Shown here: positions 1 to 9,673 of the stretch, in pieces | Layout of the letters: the number at the start of each line of letters is the position of its first letter | Numbering within the stretch: position 1 is the first letter of the stretch | NCBI RefSeq assembly: GCF_003594915.1 | Contig: NZ_QZCS01000002.1 | Span: 434,001-498,000 of the forward strand | Direction of reading: 5' to 3' | Origin: Enterobacter chuandaensis | Lineage (GTDB): Bacteria > Pseudomonadota > Gammaproteobacteria > Enterobacterales > Enterobacteriaceae | Length of the DNA: 64,000 bases | Translations under genes and position numbers: made by a program | The notes under the pieces: generated by a model | What the model saw: the letters and a program-made list of their open reading frames with translations, nothing else | What the model was told of the DNA's origin: nothing | Databases searched by the model: none

Positions 1-2
1 TT

Positions 3-287
3 CGCGAATCCCTGCTCGACGAAGCTCAGGGTGCAGACTGCCTGATGGTGAAACCGGCTGGCGCATACCTCGATATTCTGCGCGACATCCGCGAACGCAC
101 CGAACTGCCGCTTGGGGCATACCAGGTGAGCGGTGAGTACGCGATGATCAAATTCGCCGCGCTGGCCGGGGCAATCGACGAAGAGAAGGTGATCCTCGAA
201 AGCCTGGGGGCGATCAAACGCTCGGGCGCGGATCTGATCTTCAGCTACTTCGCGCTGGATCTGGCCGAGAAAAAAATCCTCCGCTAA
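3..287 (+). CDS. hemB: Delta-aminolevulinic acid dehydratase (porphobilinogen synthase), C-terminal part
   Basis: This is the last 94 codons of hemB; the 5' part lies outside the window. The enzyme condenses two 5-aminolevulinate molecules into porphobilinogen in the cytoplasm, an early step of heme biosynthesis. The visible part holds the typical C-terminal HemB segments: [15 protein letters not shown], then the active-site loop [14 protein letters not shown], then the closing helix ending at a TAA stop. The frame stays open to the window edge. In E. coli hemB also neighbours the tau genes, which supports the assignment. Family identity is very secure; the metal-binding N-terminal half cannot be inspected. 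Confidence 0.95.
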   Translation, partial: RESLLDEAQGADCLMVKPAGAYLDILRDIRERTELPLGAYQVSGEYAMIKFAALAGAIDEEKVILESLGAIKRSGADLIFSYFALDLAEKKILR

Positions 288-359
288 TCTTCACCAAACT
301 GCAATACAACCGACATCTGCTCCTTCTACTGTCTTCGCAAGACGGCAGGAGGAGTAATC

Positions 360-2060
360 ATGTTTAGCCTCGATAGCGTTCTCGACGATCTTTGGCCTCA
401 GGCGAGGCCTGCACCCTGGCAAAAAAGTCTGTTAAAAAGGCTGTTTTACGAAGACGAATTCCAGCAGTTTGCCGCCGCTCACCGCCACCTGAAAGGACTG
501 GATATGGTGGAGCAAGTTCTGGAGCACCTTGATATTCTCTGCACCGTTTCCGCCCGCGATCTCGAACAAATCCCCGAACATGGCCCGCTGGTCATTATTG
601 CCAACCACCCGACGGGCACGCTGGACGGGCTGGCGCTGATGTACGCCGTCTCCCGCGTGCGACGCGACGTTAAAGTCGTGACCAACCGGATGCTGACCCA
701 CCTTGAGCCCCTCAGTTCGCTGTTTATTCCGGTGGACAATATGGGCGGCAGAACGGCGAAATCGTCGCTGGTGCAAATGGAGCAGCATCTGCAAAACGCG
801 GGCGTGCTGATCTTCTTCCCGGCAGGAGAAGTTTCGCGGCCCACGCGCAAAGGCATTCGCGATAAGAAATGGCACTCTGGCTTTATCAAACTCGCCAGCA
901 AGCTGCGCGCCCCGCTGCTGCCGGCGCATATTCAGGCGCACAATAGCCTGCTCTTTTATGCCAGCACGCTGGTGTCGCCGACATTGTCGATGCTGCTGCT
1001 GATGCAGCAGATGTTCCGCCGACGCCATAGCCAGCTGCCGATTAAAATCGGCCAGCAGATCGCCTGGCATCACTGGCATAGCGCCACCCTTTCGTCGCGT
1101 GAGTTGGCCGAGCAGTGCCGTCAGCATGTGATGCGTCTTGGCAAGGGATTGCCTGGCGTCTTTAAAACCCAGTGCGCCATCGCCCGTCCGGAAGACCGGG
1201 CCACCCTGAAACGCGAGCTGGCGCAGGCCGAGTGTCTGGGGAAAACCAGCGACGGCAAAACCATCTACCTGTGGCAGCGCAACGGGCAGGAAGAGGCGCC
1301 TCTTCTGCGCGAGCTGGGCCGCCTGCGCGAGATTGCGTTTCGCGCGGTGGAGGAAGGAAGCGGTAAACGCCGGGACACCGACAGCTACGATGACGATTAT
1401 CTGCACCTGATCCTGTGGGATGATGATGACTTAGAAATTGTCGGTGCGTATCGCTTTATGCCAACGGCCATGCAGGTCGAAAAACGCGGCGTTGACGGGC
1501 TGTACAGCTACAGCCTGTTCCACTACGACGACAAAATGCAGGACGTTCTGGAACACGGCATTGAGCTCGGGCGCAGCTTTATTCAGCCGCGCTACTGGGG
1601 ACGTCGGGGGCTGGACTATCTGTGGTCCGGCATCGGGGCTTACCTGGCGCGTTACCCACACTACCGCTATCTGTTTGGCCCGGTTTCCATCTCCGGCGGC
1701 TTACCGCCTGCGGCACGGGATCTGCTGGTGGCCTTTTATCGCCTGTGGTTCCCGGCAACGCATCCGTTGGCCGCGTCACGTCAGCCGTATCCGGCGTCGT
1801 TACCGGACGTGCTGGCACAGTTTGGCGGCGTGGATTACGTGGACGATCTGACGAAGCTGAAATCCCTGCTCGGTAATCTGGGCTGCGGTATACCGCCGCT
1901 GTACAAACAGTATTCCGAGCTGTGCGAGCCGGGCGGCGTGCAGTTTATTGATTTCGGCAGCGACCCGGCGTTCAACGACTGCGTCGACGGGCTGGTGCTG
2001 GTGGATTTGTGCTACCTGAAGGCGAACCGCTATCAGCGGTATATTGAGGTGCACCTTTAA
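360..2060 (+). CDS. Bifunctional acyltransferase, PlsC-like plus GNAT-like domains (OlsF-like, possible ornithine lipid synthesis)
   Basis: This 566-residue protein appears to be two acyltransferases in one chain. The N-terminal domain has the lysophospholipid-acyltransferase signature NHPTGTLD (residues 82-89, His and Asp catalytic) and FPAGEVSR (about 153-160), as in hemolysin-type PlsC proteins. The C-terminal part (about 300-560) has OlsB-type GNAT features such as VGAYRF and ELGRSFIQP. This order matches OlsF, which in Serratia makes ornithine lipids by N-acylating ornithine and then O-acylating the product. That function here is an inference from architecture. A strong ribosome site (AGGAGG) lies just before the ATG. 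The gene sits between hemB and tau and ends at a BIME. E. coli K-12 has no such gene here. Confidence 0.75.
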   Translation: MFSLDSVLDDLWPQARPAPWQKSLLKRLFYEDEFQQFAAAHRHLKGLDMVEQVLEHLDILCTVSARDLEQIPEHGPLVIIANHPTGTLDGLALMYAVSRVRRDVKVVTNRMLTHLEPLSSLFIPVDNMGGRTAKSSLVQMEQHLQNAGVLIFFPAGEVSRPTRKGIRDKKWHSGFIKLASKLRAPLLPAHIQAHNSLLFYASTLVSPTLSMLLLMQQMFRRRHSQLPIKIGQQIAWHHWHSATLSSRELAEQCRQHVMRLGKGLPGVFKTQCAIARPEDRATLKRELAQAECLGKTSDGKTIYLWQRNGQEEAPLLRELGRLREIAFRAVEEGSGKRRDTDSYDDDYLHLILWDDDDLEIVGAYRFMPTAMQVEKRGVDGLYSYSLFHYDDKMQDVLEHGIELGRSFIQPRYWGRRGLDYLWSGIGAYLARYPHYRYLFGPVSISGGLPPAARDLLVAFYRLWFPATHPLAASRQPYPASLPDVLAQFGGVDYVDDLTKLKSLLGNLGCGIPPLYKQYSELCEPGGVQFIDFGSDPAFNDCVDGLVLVDLCYLKANRYQRYIEVHL

Positions 2061-2065
2061 CCCCG

Positions 2066-2139
2066 TTGCCCGGTGGCGCTACGCTTACCGGGCCTACAAT
2101 GGAACGTAGGCCCGGTAAGGCAACGCCGCCACCCGGCAA
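2066..2139. repeat. REP pair (BIME-like inverted repeat)
   Basis: Two REP-type units face each other. The first (2066-2097) begins TTGCCCGGTGGCG and ends CCGGGCCTAC. The second (2106-2139) begins GTAGGCCCGG and ends CCACCCGGCAA. They can fold into a long hairpin between the converging acyltransferase gene and tauD. This is the usual place and shape for enterobacterial REP/BIME elements, which can stabilise upstream mRNA ends or bind gyrase. Confidence 0.85.
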
Positions 2140-2991
2140 TCAAAGCGCACGATAAAACGGCTTATCCCCCAGAATCGTCGCCCGCTGCATAATCCTTCGC
2201 TGCGGCAGATAGTCCGCATTGGCATAGTGCTGCGTCACGCGGTTATCCCAGATCGCCAGGTCGTTTTCCTGCCAGCGCCAGCGCACCTGAAACTCCGGCT
2301 TAGTGATATGCGCGAACAGGAATCCCAGCAGCGCTTCACTCTCTTTTTCCGTCACGTCCACGATGCGCGTCGTGAACCCTTCGTTCACGAACAGCGCCTG
2401 TTTGCCCGTGACCGGATGGGTGCGCACCACCGGATGCAGCAGCGGCGGATGCTTCGCCACCGCCTCCTGCCAGCGCAGGTGCTCCTCTTCGGTTTTACGG
2501 TATTTGTATTCCTGGAACGATTTTTTAAAGTCGTGCTCCGCCCGCAGTCCGCTCAGCAGCGTCCGGAACGGCGCGGAGAGCGCCTCATACGCCGCAATCC
2601 CGCTGGCCCACAGCGTATCCCCGCCCGTCTCCGGCAGCAGCTTCGCCGCCAGAATCGCCCCGGCGGGAGGCGTCTCGATAAAGGTCACATCGGTGTGCCA
2701 GTTGTCGTTATCCGGTGGGTTATCATTGTGGGTGTCCAGAACGATAATCTCCTCCACCCCTTCCGCATGCGGATAGACCGGGTGGATATGCAGATCGCCA
2801 AAGCGCAACGCCAGCGCGCGCTGCTGCTGCGGGGTGATTGCCTGCTCGCGCAGGAACACCACCTGATGGCGCAGCACCGCGTGGTACAGCTGCTCGAACT
2901 GGTTGTCGCTCAGCGGCCGGGTCACATCCAGGCCCGACACCTGCGCGCCAATGTACGGCCCCAGCGGGGTAATGGTCAGACGTTCACTCAT
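2140..2991 (-). CDS. tauD: Taurine dioxygenase
   Basis: TauD is the Fe(II)/2-oxoglutarate-dependent dioxygenase that hydroxylates taurine, which then breaks into sulfite and aminoacetaldehyde, supplying sulfur during sulfate starvation. The 283 residues match the usual E. coli length. The metal-binding facial triad is visible: His99 and Asp101 in NWHTDVTF, and a later His in the [10 protein letters not shown] segment. The C-terminal arginine patch (RRIMQRATI) that binds 2-oxoglutarate is also present. It is the last gene of tauABCD and overlaps the end of tauC by 4 nt, so the two are translationally coupled. Identity is secure. Confidence 0.97.
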   Translation of the reverse strand: MSERLTITPLGPYIGAQVSGLDVTRPLSDNQFEQLYHAVLRHQVVFLREQAITPQQQRALALRFGDLHIHPVYPHAEGVEEIIVLDTHNDNPPDNDNWHTDVTFIETPPAGAILAAKLLPETGGDTLWASGIAAYEALSAPFRTLLSGLRAEHDFKKSFQEYKYRKTEEEHLRWQEAVAKHPPLLHPVVRTHPVTGKQALFVNEGFTTRIVDVTEKESEALLGFLFAHITKPEFQVRWRWQENDLAIWDNRVTQHYANADYLPQRRIMQRATILGDKPFYRAL

Positions 2992-3815
2992 TGTATTTCT
3001 CCATGCCAGGGCGTCAGGCTGCGCTGTAGCGCGCGCAGCCCCAGTTCTAATCCGAAGGCGATGACGGCAATCACCGCTATCCCCGCCAGTACCACGTCAG
3101 TCGCCAAGAACTCCCCCGCCGACTGCACCATAAAACCAAGGCCGCGCGTGGCCGCAATCAGCTCCGCCGCCACCAGCGTGGACCAGCCCACGCCGAGGCC
3201 AATGCGCAGACCGGTTAAAATCTCCGGCAGCGCGCCAGGTAAAATCACGAACAGCAGCACCTGCGCGCGGCTGGCCCCCAGCGACTGCGCCGCACGGATC
3301 CGCACCTGCTGGGCACTCTTCACGCCCGCCAGCGCCGACATGGCAACCGGGGCAAAAATCGCCAGATAAATCAGCAGGATTTTTGACGTTTCGCCGATGC
3401 CGAACCAGATCACCATCAGCGGCAGATATGCCAGCGGCGGCACCGGACGGTAAAGCTCAATCAGCGGGTCGAGAATGCCGCGCACCGTCGGGCTCAGGCC
3501 CATCGCGATCCCAACCGGAATCCCGATAATCACCGCCGCCAGCAGCGCTACCAGAATGCGCGCCAGGCTTGCGCCCAGGTGCTGCCAGAGCGTTGCATCC
3601 ATAAAGCCCTGCGGCCCGGCGATGGTAATGAGTTTTGCCAGCACCTGCCCCGGCGGCGGCAAAAACAGCGGGCTGATCCACGCCTGCGCCGCCACTATCC
3701 ACCACACCGCCAGCAGCACCAGCAGCGTGCCCACGCTCAGCGTAAACTGCCGGGAGAACGGCCAGCGTACAGTAAGGCGCGTGCGGCGCTTTTTTTCACT
3801 GAAGACGATGCTCAT
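2988..3815 (-). CDS. tauC: Taurine ABC transporter permease
   Basis: TauC is the inner-membrane channel subunit of the taurine importer. The 275-residue chain has a charged N-terminus, several hydrophobic helices, and the cytoplasmic coupling loop of BPD permeases (region [20 protein letters not shown], about 180-200), which contacts the ATPase TauB. The sequence reads almost as E. coli TauC. It overlaps tauB by 4 nt upstream and tauD by 4 nt downstream, so the three are tightly coupled in one operon. Nothing is truncated. Confidence 0.96.
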   Translation of the reverse strand: MSIVFSEKKRRTRLTVRWPFSRQFTLSVGTLLVLLAVWWIVAAQAWISPLFLPPPGQVLAKLITIAGPQGFMDATLWQHLGASLARILVALLAAVIIGIPVGIAMGLSPTVRGILDPLIELYRPVPPLAYLPLMVIWFGIGETSKILLIYLAIFAPVAMSALAGVKSAQQVRIRAAQSLGASRAQVLLFVILPGALPEILTGLRIGLGVGWSTLVAAELIAATRGLGFMVQSAGEFLATDVVLAGIAVIAVIAFGLELGLRALQRSLTPWHGEIQ

Positions 3816-4579
3816 GAGAAAGCCTCCCGCTGTTCGAACACGCGGCTTAAGACGTATTCCCGTTGCTCAATAAACCGCGGGTCGGATTTGATGCTGCGCA
3901 CGGGCTCTCCCGCGACGTAGCGGCGGGCGAATTCGAGCGGCAGACGCTCCAGCACGCGCCCCGGCCCCGGCGATAGCAGCACCAGCTCGGTCGCCATAAA
4001 CACCGCCTCTTCGATGTCGTGGGTAATCAGCAGCACCTGCTTGCCCGTCTCATGCCACAGGCGCAGCAGCAGGGTCTGCATCTGCTCGCGGGTGAAGGCA
4101 TCCAGCGCCCCGAACGGCTCGTCCAGCAGCAACAGCCGAGGGTTTGCCGCCAGCGCGCGGGCAATGCCAACGCGCTGACGCTGGCCGCCGGAAAGCTGCC
4201 AGATAAAGCGTTTTTCAGCCCCTTCCAGACCGACCTTTTTCAGCATCTCCCGCGCCGTTGCCAGCCGTTGTTCACGGCCAACGCCCGCCAGCTGCAGGCC
4301 AAAGGCCACGTTTTCCTGTACGTTGCGCCACGGCAACAGCCCCTCATTCTGGAAGACCACGCCGCGCTCTGCGCCCGGGCCCTCCACCTTTTTGCCTTCC
4401 AGTTGAATGGTGCCGTACTGATACGGTACAAACCCGGCGATCAGATTCAGCAGCGTGGTTTTTCCGCACCCTGACGGGCCGAGCACCACCAGCAGTTCAC
4501 CGCTGTCCAGCGTCAGGTTGATGTCCTCCAGCGCGGGTTTACCACCGTAATCGGCGTACAGGTTCGTAATATTCAGCAT
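3812..4579 (-). CDS. tauB: Taurine ABC transporter ATP-binding protein
   Basis: TauB (255 residues) powers taurine import on the cytoplasmic face. Walker A is GPSGCGKT (about 34-41). The ABC signature [15 protein letters not shown], Walker [13 protein letters not shown] and the switch histidine in [11 protein letters not shown] follow in the normal order. It lies between tauA (10-nt gap) and tauC (4-nt overlap). Length and motifs are all as expected for the family. Confidence 0.96.
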   Translation of the reverse strand: MLNITNLYADYGGKPALEDINLTLDSGELLVVLGPSGCGKTTLLNLIAGFVPYQYGTIQLEGKKVEGPGAERGVVFQNEGLLPWRNVQENVAFGLQLAGVGREQRLATAREMLKKVGLEGAEKRFIWQLSGGQRQRVGIARALAANPRLLLLDEPFGALDAFTREQMQTLLLRLWHETGKQVLLITHDIEEAVFMATELVLLSPGPGRVLERLPLEFARRYVAGEPVRSIKSDPRFIEQREYVLSRVFEQREAFS

Positions 4580-4589
4580 GGCGGACTCC

Positions 4590-5552
4590 TTATTTCACAA
4601 AACGATCGGTCACGTACTGGCTGTAATCCGCCGCCACCGCGGGCACTTTGCCCTGCTCCTTCAGGAAGGTGGCGGTATCGACAATCGCTTTATTTACCGG
4701 CCCGGTCAGCTGCTGCACCTGCTGCGCGGGCGTCAGATAGGTATTGCCTTTCACCAGCCCCGGTACGTCCGCTTCCGGCACGCCGCTCAGGCGGGAGAGT
4801 TTTTCCAGGTTGGCGGGCTGCTTCAGCCACTCATCCGGGTTACTGATGTACGGCTGCTGGGCGTCGATCGCGCTTTTAGCGAAGGCTTTGACTACCTCAG
4901 GATGTTTCTCGGCAAAGTCTTTGCGCACCACCCACACGTCGAGGGTTGGCGCGCCCCACTGGCCCACTTTTTCGGAGTCGGTCAACACGGTGCCGTCTTT
5001 TTCCAGCTCGTTCACGGCGGGCGCCCAGACGTAAGCGCCGTCAATGTCGCCGCGCTGCCAGGCCGCAATAATCGCCGGAGGTTGCAGGTTGAGAATTTGT
5101 ACCTGACCCGGCTTGATGCCCCAGTGTTTGAGGGCTGCCAGCAGGCTGTAATGGGTGGTGGAAATGAACGGTACGGCGATACGCTTGCCGATCAGATCTT
5201 CCGGTTTGGTGATGGTTTTCTTCACCACCAGCGCTTCGGAATTACCGAGCTGCGAGGCGAGCAGGAAAACTTCAATCGGCACCTGCTGGCTGGCCGCCAC
5301 CGCCAGCGGGCTGGAGCCGAGGTTGCCAATCTGCACGTCGCCGGAGGCCAGCGCCCGCACGATGGCCGCGCCGCTGTCGAACTTGCGCCAGTCGACGTTC
5401 GCGCCGCTCTCTTTAGCAAAGGTATTGTCCGCCTGCGCGACTTTCGCCGGTTCCGCAGAGGTTTGATACGCGACGGTGACGTCCACCGCCTGTGCCTGAA
5501 ATGCCCACAGCGCCAGCGCGCCAAGAAATGTGATTCGCGATGAAATTGCCAT
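4590..5552 (-). CDS. tauA: Taurine ABC transporter periplasmic binding protein
   Basis: TauA (320 residues) captures taurine in the periplasm and delivers it to TauBC. The chosen start gives [22 protein letters not shown], a clear signal peptide with a likely cleavage after AQA, followed by [13 protein letters not shown] as in E. coli. A longer frame to 5633 is open, but the inner ATG has a GGGGAGC ribosome site 7 nt upstream and matches the family start. It is the first gene of tauABCD. In E. coli the operon is activated by Cbl under sulfate starvation; I could not confidently place a Cbl site in the 208 bp upstream, which also hold a dispersed repeat. Confidence 0.96.
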   Translation of the reverse strand: MAISSRITFLGALALWAFQAQAVDVTVAYQTSAEPAKVAQADNTFAKESGANVDWRKFDSGAAIVRALASGDVQIGNLGSSPLAVAASQQVPIEVFLLASQLGNSEALVVKKTITKPEDLIGKRIAVPFISTTHYSLLAALKHWGIKPGQVQILNLQPPAIIAAWQRGDIDGAYVWAPAVNELEKDGTVLTDSEKVGQWGAPTLDVWVVRKDFAEKHPEVVKAFAKSAIDAQQPYISNPDEWLKQPANLEKLSRLSGVPEADVPGLVKGNTYLTPAQQVQQLTGPVNKAIVDTATFLKEQGKVPAVAADYSQYVTDRFVK

Positions 5553-5691
5553 AATGCCTGCTCCCCTTGTTGTTATGAGGGCAGTATTTCCGGCGCGGGA
5601 ATTTTGATAAAGGAATAAAAATGAATCGCTCATAACGATTCGTTTTTAGATAAAAAGCGGGAAAGGATAGTTGGTTTTGTGCGGTTGGTTT

Positions 5692-5745
5692 TTTCCCCTC
5701 ACCCTCTCCCCAAAGGGGCGAGGGGATTGTTCACTGCCCGCATTA
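5692..5745. repeat. Dispersed palindromic repeat, copy 1 (CCCCTCACCCTCTCC type)
   Basis: An imperfect palindrome built from CCCTCTCCCC, AAA and GGGGCGAGGGG is followed by GATTGTTCACTGCCCGCATTA. The same core and the same right flank recur at 50748-50807, so both belong to one dispersed intergenic family. It sits between the divergent-side end of mmuM and the tauA promoter region. Confidence 0.75.
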
Positions 5746-5760
5746 AATTGTGGGGATTCC

Positions 5761-6693
5761 TCAGCGCTGCGCGTTCAGCTCCGCAATATCCTTCGGCGTG
5801 GTGCGACAGCATCCGCCGATTAACTTCGCTCCCGCTTCCAGCCACTGAGGTAAATATCCCGCCAGCGTCTCGCACGTTTCACCGTGGTGATGCCAGGTTT
5901 TGGTTACCGCATCATAATGCTCCCCCGAATTCGGGTAGACCACCAGCGGCAGCGATGTCAGGCTGTGCAGGTGCTTCAGCGCCGCCGTGGTGTTTTCCAG
6001 CGCGATACAGTTGATGCCCAGCGCGACGACCTGCGGATAGTGCTCCAGAGAAGAAACCACGTCACGCAGCGGCGTACCGTCGCTCAGGTGCTCGCTGTCC
6101 CGCAGGGTAAAGGAGAGCCACGCCCGGGCGCGGGGGTACTCGGCCAGAAGCGCCACCAGTGCCTTAATCTCCGCAAACGAGGGCAGCGTTTCGCAGGCCA
6201 GCAGGTCTGCCCCTGCATCCAGCAGTGCTTCCACGCGCGGGCGGTGGAATTCTGTGAATTCTTCGACGCTGCGCACGTAGTCGCCACGATATTCTGAGCC
6301 ATCCGCCAGATACGCGCCGTACGGCCCAACGGAGCCCGCTACCAGCAGCGTGCCCGCATGCGGGTTTTCGGCCAGGTACGCTTCGCGCGCCTTACGCGCC
6401 AGCTCCACGCTTTTACCAATCAGCGCGCGGGACTGCGCCTCGTCCAGGCCGCGCGCTGCAAAACCCGCAGGCGTGGCCTGGTAGCTGGCGGTGATCGCCA
6501 CCTGGGCACCTGCGCGGTAGTAATCAAGATGCACTTCGCGGATAAGATCCGGGTTTTCTACCAGCACTTTGGCAGACCAGAGGCTGTCTGCAAGGTTACA
6601 GCCGCGCGCTTCCAGCTCCGTTGCCATTGCGCCATCCAGCACCACAAACGGCTGTTTTTCGAGGATGGCGGTAAGCGGATTATTCTGCGACAT
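5761..6693 (-). CDS. mmuM: Homocysteine S-methyltransferase
   Basis: MmuM transfers a methyl group from S-methylmethionine (or S-adenosylmethionine) to homocysteine, giving methionine. The 310-residue protein begins with the conserved [13 protein letters not shown] and ends with the zinc-binding GGCCRT motif near residue 295, whose two cysteines plus an upstream cysteine (in [10 protein letters not shown], about 229) hold the catalytic zinc. It overlaps the end of mmuP by 14 nt, forming the two-gene mmuPM operon known from E. coli. Complete and secure. Confidence 0.96.
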   Translation of the reverse strand: MSQNNPLTAILEKQPFVVLDGAMATELEARGCNLADSLWSAKVLVENPDLIREVHLDYYRAGAQVAITASYQATPAGFAARGLDEAQSRALIGKSVELARKAREAYLAENPHAGTLLVAGSVGPYGAYLADGSEYRGDYVRSVEEFTEFHRPRVEALLDAGADLLACETLPSFAEIKALVALLAEYPRARAWLSFTLRDSEHLSDGTPLRDVVSSLEHYPQVVALGINCIALENTTAALKHLHSLTSLPLVVYPNSGEHYDAVTKTWHHHGETCETLAGYLPQWLEAGAKLIGGCCRTTPKDIAELNAQR

Positions 6694-8080
6694 GTTCAGG
6701 CTCCTGCGATGTCATATTTCGGGTCAGGTAGTAGGCACCATAACACAGGGCGACGAACGGGAGCCCGCAATAAAGGGCAATACGCTGGCTCGGGTCAAAC
6801 CACAGCCCGACGCAGGCCACCACGCAGAGAATAAAGCCCAGCACCGGCACCAGCGGATACCACGGCGCGCGGTACTGCAGCGCAGAGAGCGGCTGGCCGG
6901 ACTGCAGATGGCGACGACGGAAGACGAAGTGCGACGCACAGATGCTGATCCACACCGCCACCACCGCAAACCCGGAAATTGCCGAGAGCGCCACAAACAC
7001 CGTGTCCGGGGCCACCACGCTTGAGAACAGCGCCAGCACGCCGCCGAGCATGGAAACCGAGAGCGCCGTCAGCGGCACGCCGTTTTTGTTCACGCGGGCA
7101 AAGCAGCGCGGGAGCGTTTTCTCATTCGAGAGCGACCACAGCATGCGGCCAGACGCGTACAGCCCGGAGTTCGCCGCCGAGAGGATCGCCGTCAGGATCA
7201 CGAAGTTAAAGATATCAGCCGCATAAGGAATGCCGACCTTCTCAAACACCAGCACGAATGGGCTCTTTTCCACGCCCGCCTGCTGCATCGGGATCAGCGC
7301 CGCCAGCACAAACACGGTACCGATAAAGAAGATGATCAGCCGCGCAATGGTGGTGCGGATCGCCACCGGAATCACCTTGTGCGGATTTTCGGTTTCCCCC
7401 GCCGCGATGCCGATAAGCTCGGTCCCGGAGAAGGCAAAGTTCACCGCCACCATGGTCATCAGGATCGGCAGGCCGCCGTGCGGGAACCAGCCTTCGGCGG
7501 TGATGTTGCTTAACCCCGGCGCGGGTGAACCGTCCTGCATCGGGATAAAGCCAAAGACCGCCGCCCCGCCGAGGATGATAAAGGCGATGATGGTGATGAC
7601 CTTCACCAGCGAGAACCAGAATTCACCTTCGGCAAAGAAGCGCGTGGAGATGACGTTAAGGCCGAAAATCACCACGCAGAAGACCACGCACCACGCCCAG
7701 ACAGGCACCTGCGGGAACCAGTACTGCATGCAGAACCCGGCGGCGGTAAAGCTCGAGCCGAGCGCCACCGTCCAGGTGAGCCAGTAGAGCCACGCCACGG
7801 TGTAGCCCGTCGCCGGGCCAAGATAGCGGGCGGCGTAGACGTGGAACGCGCCGGTTTCCGGCATCGCCACGGAGAGCTCGCCCAGACACTGCATCACCAG
7901 CCAGACCACCAGCGCGCCGATCAGGTACGCCAGCAGCGTGCCTGCCGCACCGGTGGTGGAAATGATGTATCCGGTATTGAAAAATAACCCTGTCCCAATC
8001 ACGCCGCCCAGCGAGAGCATAATCAGGTGGCGTGTTTTCATGGTGCGCTTAAGCTGTCCATTTTCTTGTTGTGTTTGCAT
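6680..8080 (-). CDS. mmuP: S-methylmethionine permease
   Basis: MmuP is an inner-membrane amino-acid/polyamine/organocation permease importing S-methylmethionine for MmuM. The 466 residues carry about twelve hydrophobic helices and the APC-family start [15 protein letters not shown] (about residues 22-36). I chose the ATG at 8080 because AGAAGGTGAT stands directly upstream and the protein then starts MQTQQ like E. coli MmuP; an in-frame ATG at 8104 would place the start inside the MetJ-box region. It leads the mmuPM operon. Confidence 0.95.
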   Translation of the reverse strand: MQTQQENGQLKRTMKTRHLIMLSLGGVIGTGLFFNTGYIISTTGAAGTLLAYLIGALVVWLVMQCLGELSVAMPETGAFHVYAARYLGPATGYTVAWLYWLTWTVALGSSFTAAGFCMQYWFPQVPVWAWCVVFCVVIFGLNVISTRFFAEGEFWFSLVKVITIIAFIILGGAAVFGFIPMQDGSPAPGLSNITAEGWFPHGGLPILMTMVAVNFAFSGTELIGIAAGETENPHKVIPVAIRTTIARLIIFFIGTVFVLAALIPMQQAGVEKSPFVLVFEKVGIPYAADIFNFVILTAILSAANSGLYASGRMLWSLSNEKTLPRCFARVNKNGVPLTALSVSMLGGVLALFSSVVAPDTVFVALSAISGFAVVAVWISICASHFVFRRRHLQSGQPLSALQYRAPWYPLVPVLGFILCVVACVGLWFDPSQRIALYCGLPFVALCYGAYYLTRNMTSQEPEHVAE

Positions 8081-8090
8081 ATCACCTTCT

Positions 8091-8114
8091 ATACGTATGG
8101 ACATCTAAACATCC
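8091..8114 (-). promoter_or_regulatory. Tandem MetJ boxes upstream of mmuP
   Basis: Three adjacent 8-bp units, ATACGTAT, GGACATCT and AAACATCC, each match the MetJ consensus AGACGTCT at about 6, 6 and 5 of 8 positions. They end 11 bp before the mmuP start. MetJ binds two or more adjacent boxes with S-adenosylmethionine, so methionine-dependent repression of mmuPM is the natural reading. In E. coli mmuP also belongs to the MetJ regulon. Confidence 0.7.
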
Positions 8115-8344
8115 AAAGAAGGTGTGTTATACCGCGATTGTTAATAAAAAGCTAGATGACCAGACGCAAACGGGCACGCCGCGCACTGAGTCTGGGATGG
8201 GTTGTGAGGATCACATAGAGAATCGGACGCCAGGCCATAAGCACCTCCGCAAGCAGATACTTACAGCATGGTGCGGGTGCGTGCGTTCTTCGGTCAGTCG
8301 AAAGTGGTATCCGTGAAGAGCGGGTTCATACCGCAACACCGTCC

Positions 8345-8376
8345 ATAGGCCGGGTAAGGCGCAGCCGCCACCCGGC
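8345..8376. repeat. Single REP-type element
   Basis: The segment starts ATAGGCCGGGTAAGGCG and ends GCCACCCGGC, matching the half-units of the BIME at 2066-2139. It lies in the 364-bp gap between mmuP and the next gene. Apart from this repeat and the MetJ boxes I see no further gene or clear signal in that gap. Confidence 0.75.
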
Positions 8377-8444
8377 GGAAGGGTTGGTAAATCCTAAAAT
8401 CAGTTCTATAGTCGTCACAGTTTCTTAGTAACCAGGACTGACTG

Positions 8445-9554
8445 ATGCGCTTTAACGGACTGACCAAAGGTTTCTTTATTTTTATTCTCGCCCTTGTCAC
8501 CTGGGCTTTCTTCGACGTGCTGTCGCCCTACTTCTCCGCGATACTGTGGGCAGCTATTCTGACCGTCATTTTTAACCCGGTAAAAAACAAGCTGCGCGCC
8601 GCGCTGGGGGATCGCAACGGGCTGGCCTCGCTGCTGACGATCGGCATTATCTGCCTGATCGTCTTTATCCCGCTGATGGTGATCTTCTCCTCGCTCGCCA
8701 TTGAGCTGAACGTGGTTTACACGAAGCTCCAGGAGAACAACACGCAATTCCCGGAAGTGGTGGCGAGCATCTTCAACCACCTGCCGGACTGGGCCAGCGG
8801 CTTCCTGGCGGATCACAACCTGACCAACGCGGCGCAGATCCAGAAAAAACTCTCCGATGTCGCGCTGCAGGGCGGGCAGTATCTGGCGGGCAGCGCGTTT
8901 TTGATCGGCAAAGGCACGTTTGGCTTTGCGATTAGCTTCGGCATCATGCTTTATCTGCTGTTTTTCCTGCTGAAGGATGGGCCGTATCTGGTGCGTCAGA
9001 TCCTCGATTCCCTGCCGCTGTCTGATTTTGTTAAACAGCATCTGTTCGCTAAATTCGTCGGCGTCTCCCGGGCGACGGTGAAAGGGACGGCGGTGGTGGC
9101 CGTGGTTCAGGGCACGCTCGGCGGGATCGCGTTTGCCATCGTCGGCATTGACGGCAGCGTGCTCTGGGGCGCGCTGATGGCGTTCCTGTCGCTGGTTCCC
9201 GCCGTCGGCTCGGCGATTGTCTGGGTGCCAGCCGCCATCTTCCTGTTCGCCACGCACCAGCTCTGGCAGGGGCTGTTTATTGTTGGCTTCTTCGTGATTA
9301 TCGTCGGGCTGGTGGACAATATTCTGCGCCCGCTGCTGGTGGGAAAAGACACCAAAATGCCGGACTACCTGATTTTGATCACCACCCTCGGCGGCATGGA
9401 GCTGTACGGCATTAACGGCTTTGTTATTGGGCCGCTCATTGCCGCGCTGTTTATCGCCTGCTGGAACCTCTTCTCCGGCCGCGATCACGCGGGCAATGCC
9501 GAAGAGCTGGACGCGGATTTCATCGAAGAGGGAAAAAACCCTCCAGATTTGTAG
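8445..9554 (+). CDS. AI-2E family transporter (putative membrane permease)
   Basis: This 369-residue inner-membrane protein has the layout of the AI-2E exporter (UPF0118/PF01594) superfamily: paired N-terminal helices, a soluble stretch (about 85-150), then a block of hydrophobic helices with the conserved NILRPLLVG motif (about 297-305) and an acidic tail. It is not closely similar to E. coli YdiK, YhhT or TqsA as I recall them, so I give no symbol. The substrate is unknown; family members include Na+/H+ antiporters and a putative autoinducer exporter. It stands alone and is followed by a strong terminator. Confidence 0.8.
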   Translation: MRFNGLTKGFFIFILALVTWAFFDVLSPYFSAILWAAILTVIFNPVKNKLRAALGDRNGLASLLTIGIICLIVFIPLMVIFSSLAIELNVVYTKLQENNTQFPEVVASIFNHLPDWASGFLADHNLTNAAQIQKKLSDVALQGGQYLAGSAFLIGKGTFGFAISFGIMLYLLFFLLKDGPYLVRQILDSLPLSDFVKQHLFAKFVGVSRATVKGTAVVAVVQGTLGGIAFAIVGIDGSVLWGALMAFLSLVPAVGSAIVWVPAAIFLFATHQLWQGLFIVGFFVIIVGLVDNILRPLLVGKDTKMPDYLILITTLGGMELYGINGFVIGPLIAALFIACWNLFSGRDHAGNAEELDADFIEEGKNPPDL

Positions 9555-9578
9555 GGATGTGACGATAACGACCACACC

Positions 9579-9604
9579 AGGCGGCGCTGTGCCGCCTTTT
9601 TTTT
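9579..9604 (+). terminator. Rho-independent terminator
   Basis: The stem AGGCGGC/GCCGCCT has a 5-nt loop and is followed by a run of eight T. It ends the AI-2E family gene. Confidence 0.9.
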
Positions 9605-9673
9605 CGCCTTAAATCAAACGTTTTCTATAATTTGAAGAACGCCATCCTCTTCATGTTGTAAAAGGATCTCCAG

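Noticed and set aside
432..1406. Long open frame on the minus strand within the acyltransferase gene
   Set aside because: It is antisense to a well-supported gene, and its product is rich in Arg, Gln and His, typical of shadow translation of G+C-rich DNA.
2227..3369. Long plus-strand frame across tauD and tauC
   Set aside because: It crosses two recognised genes antisense and shows no known domain.
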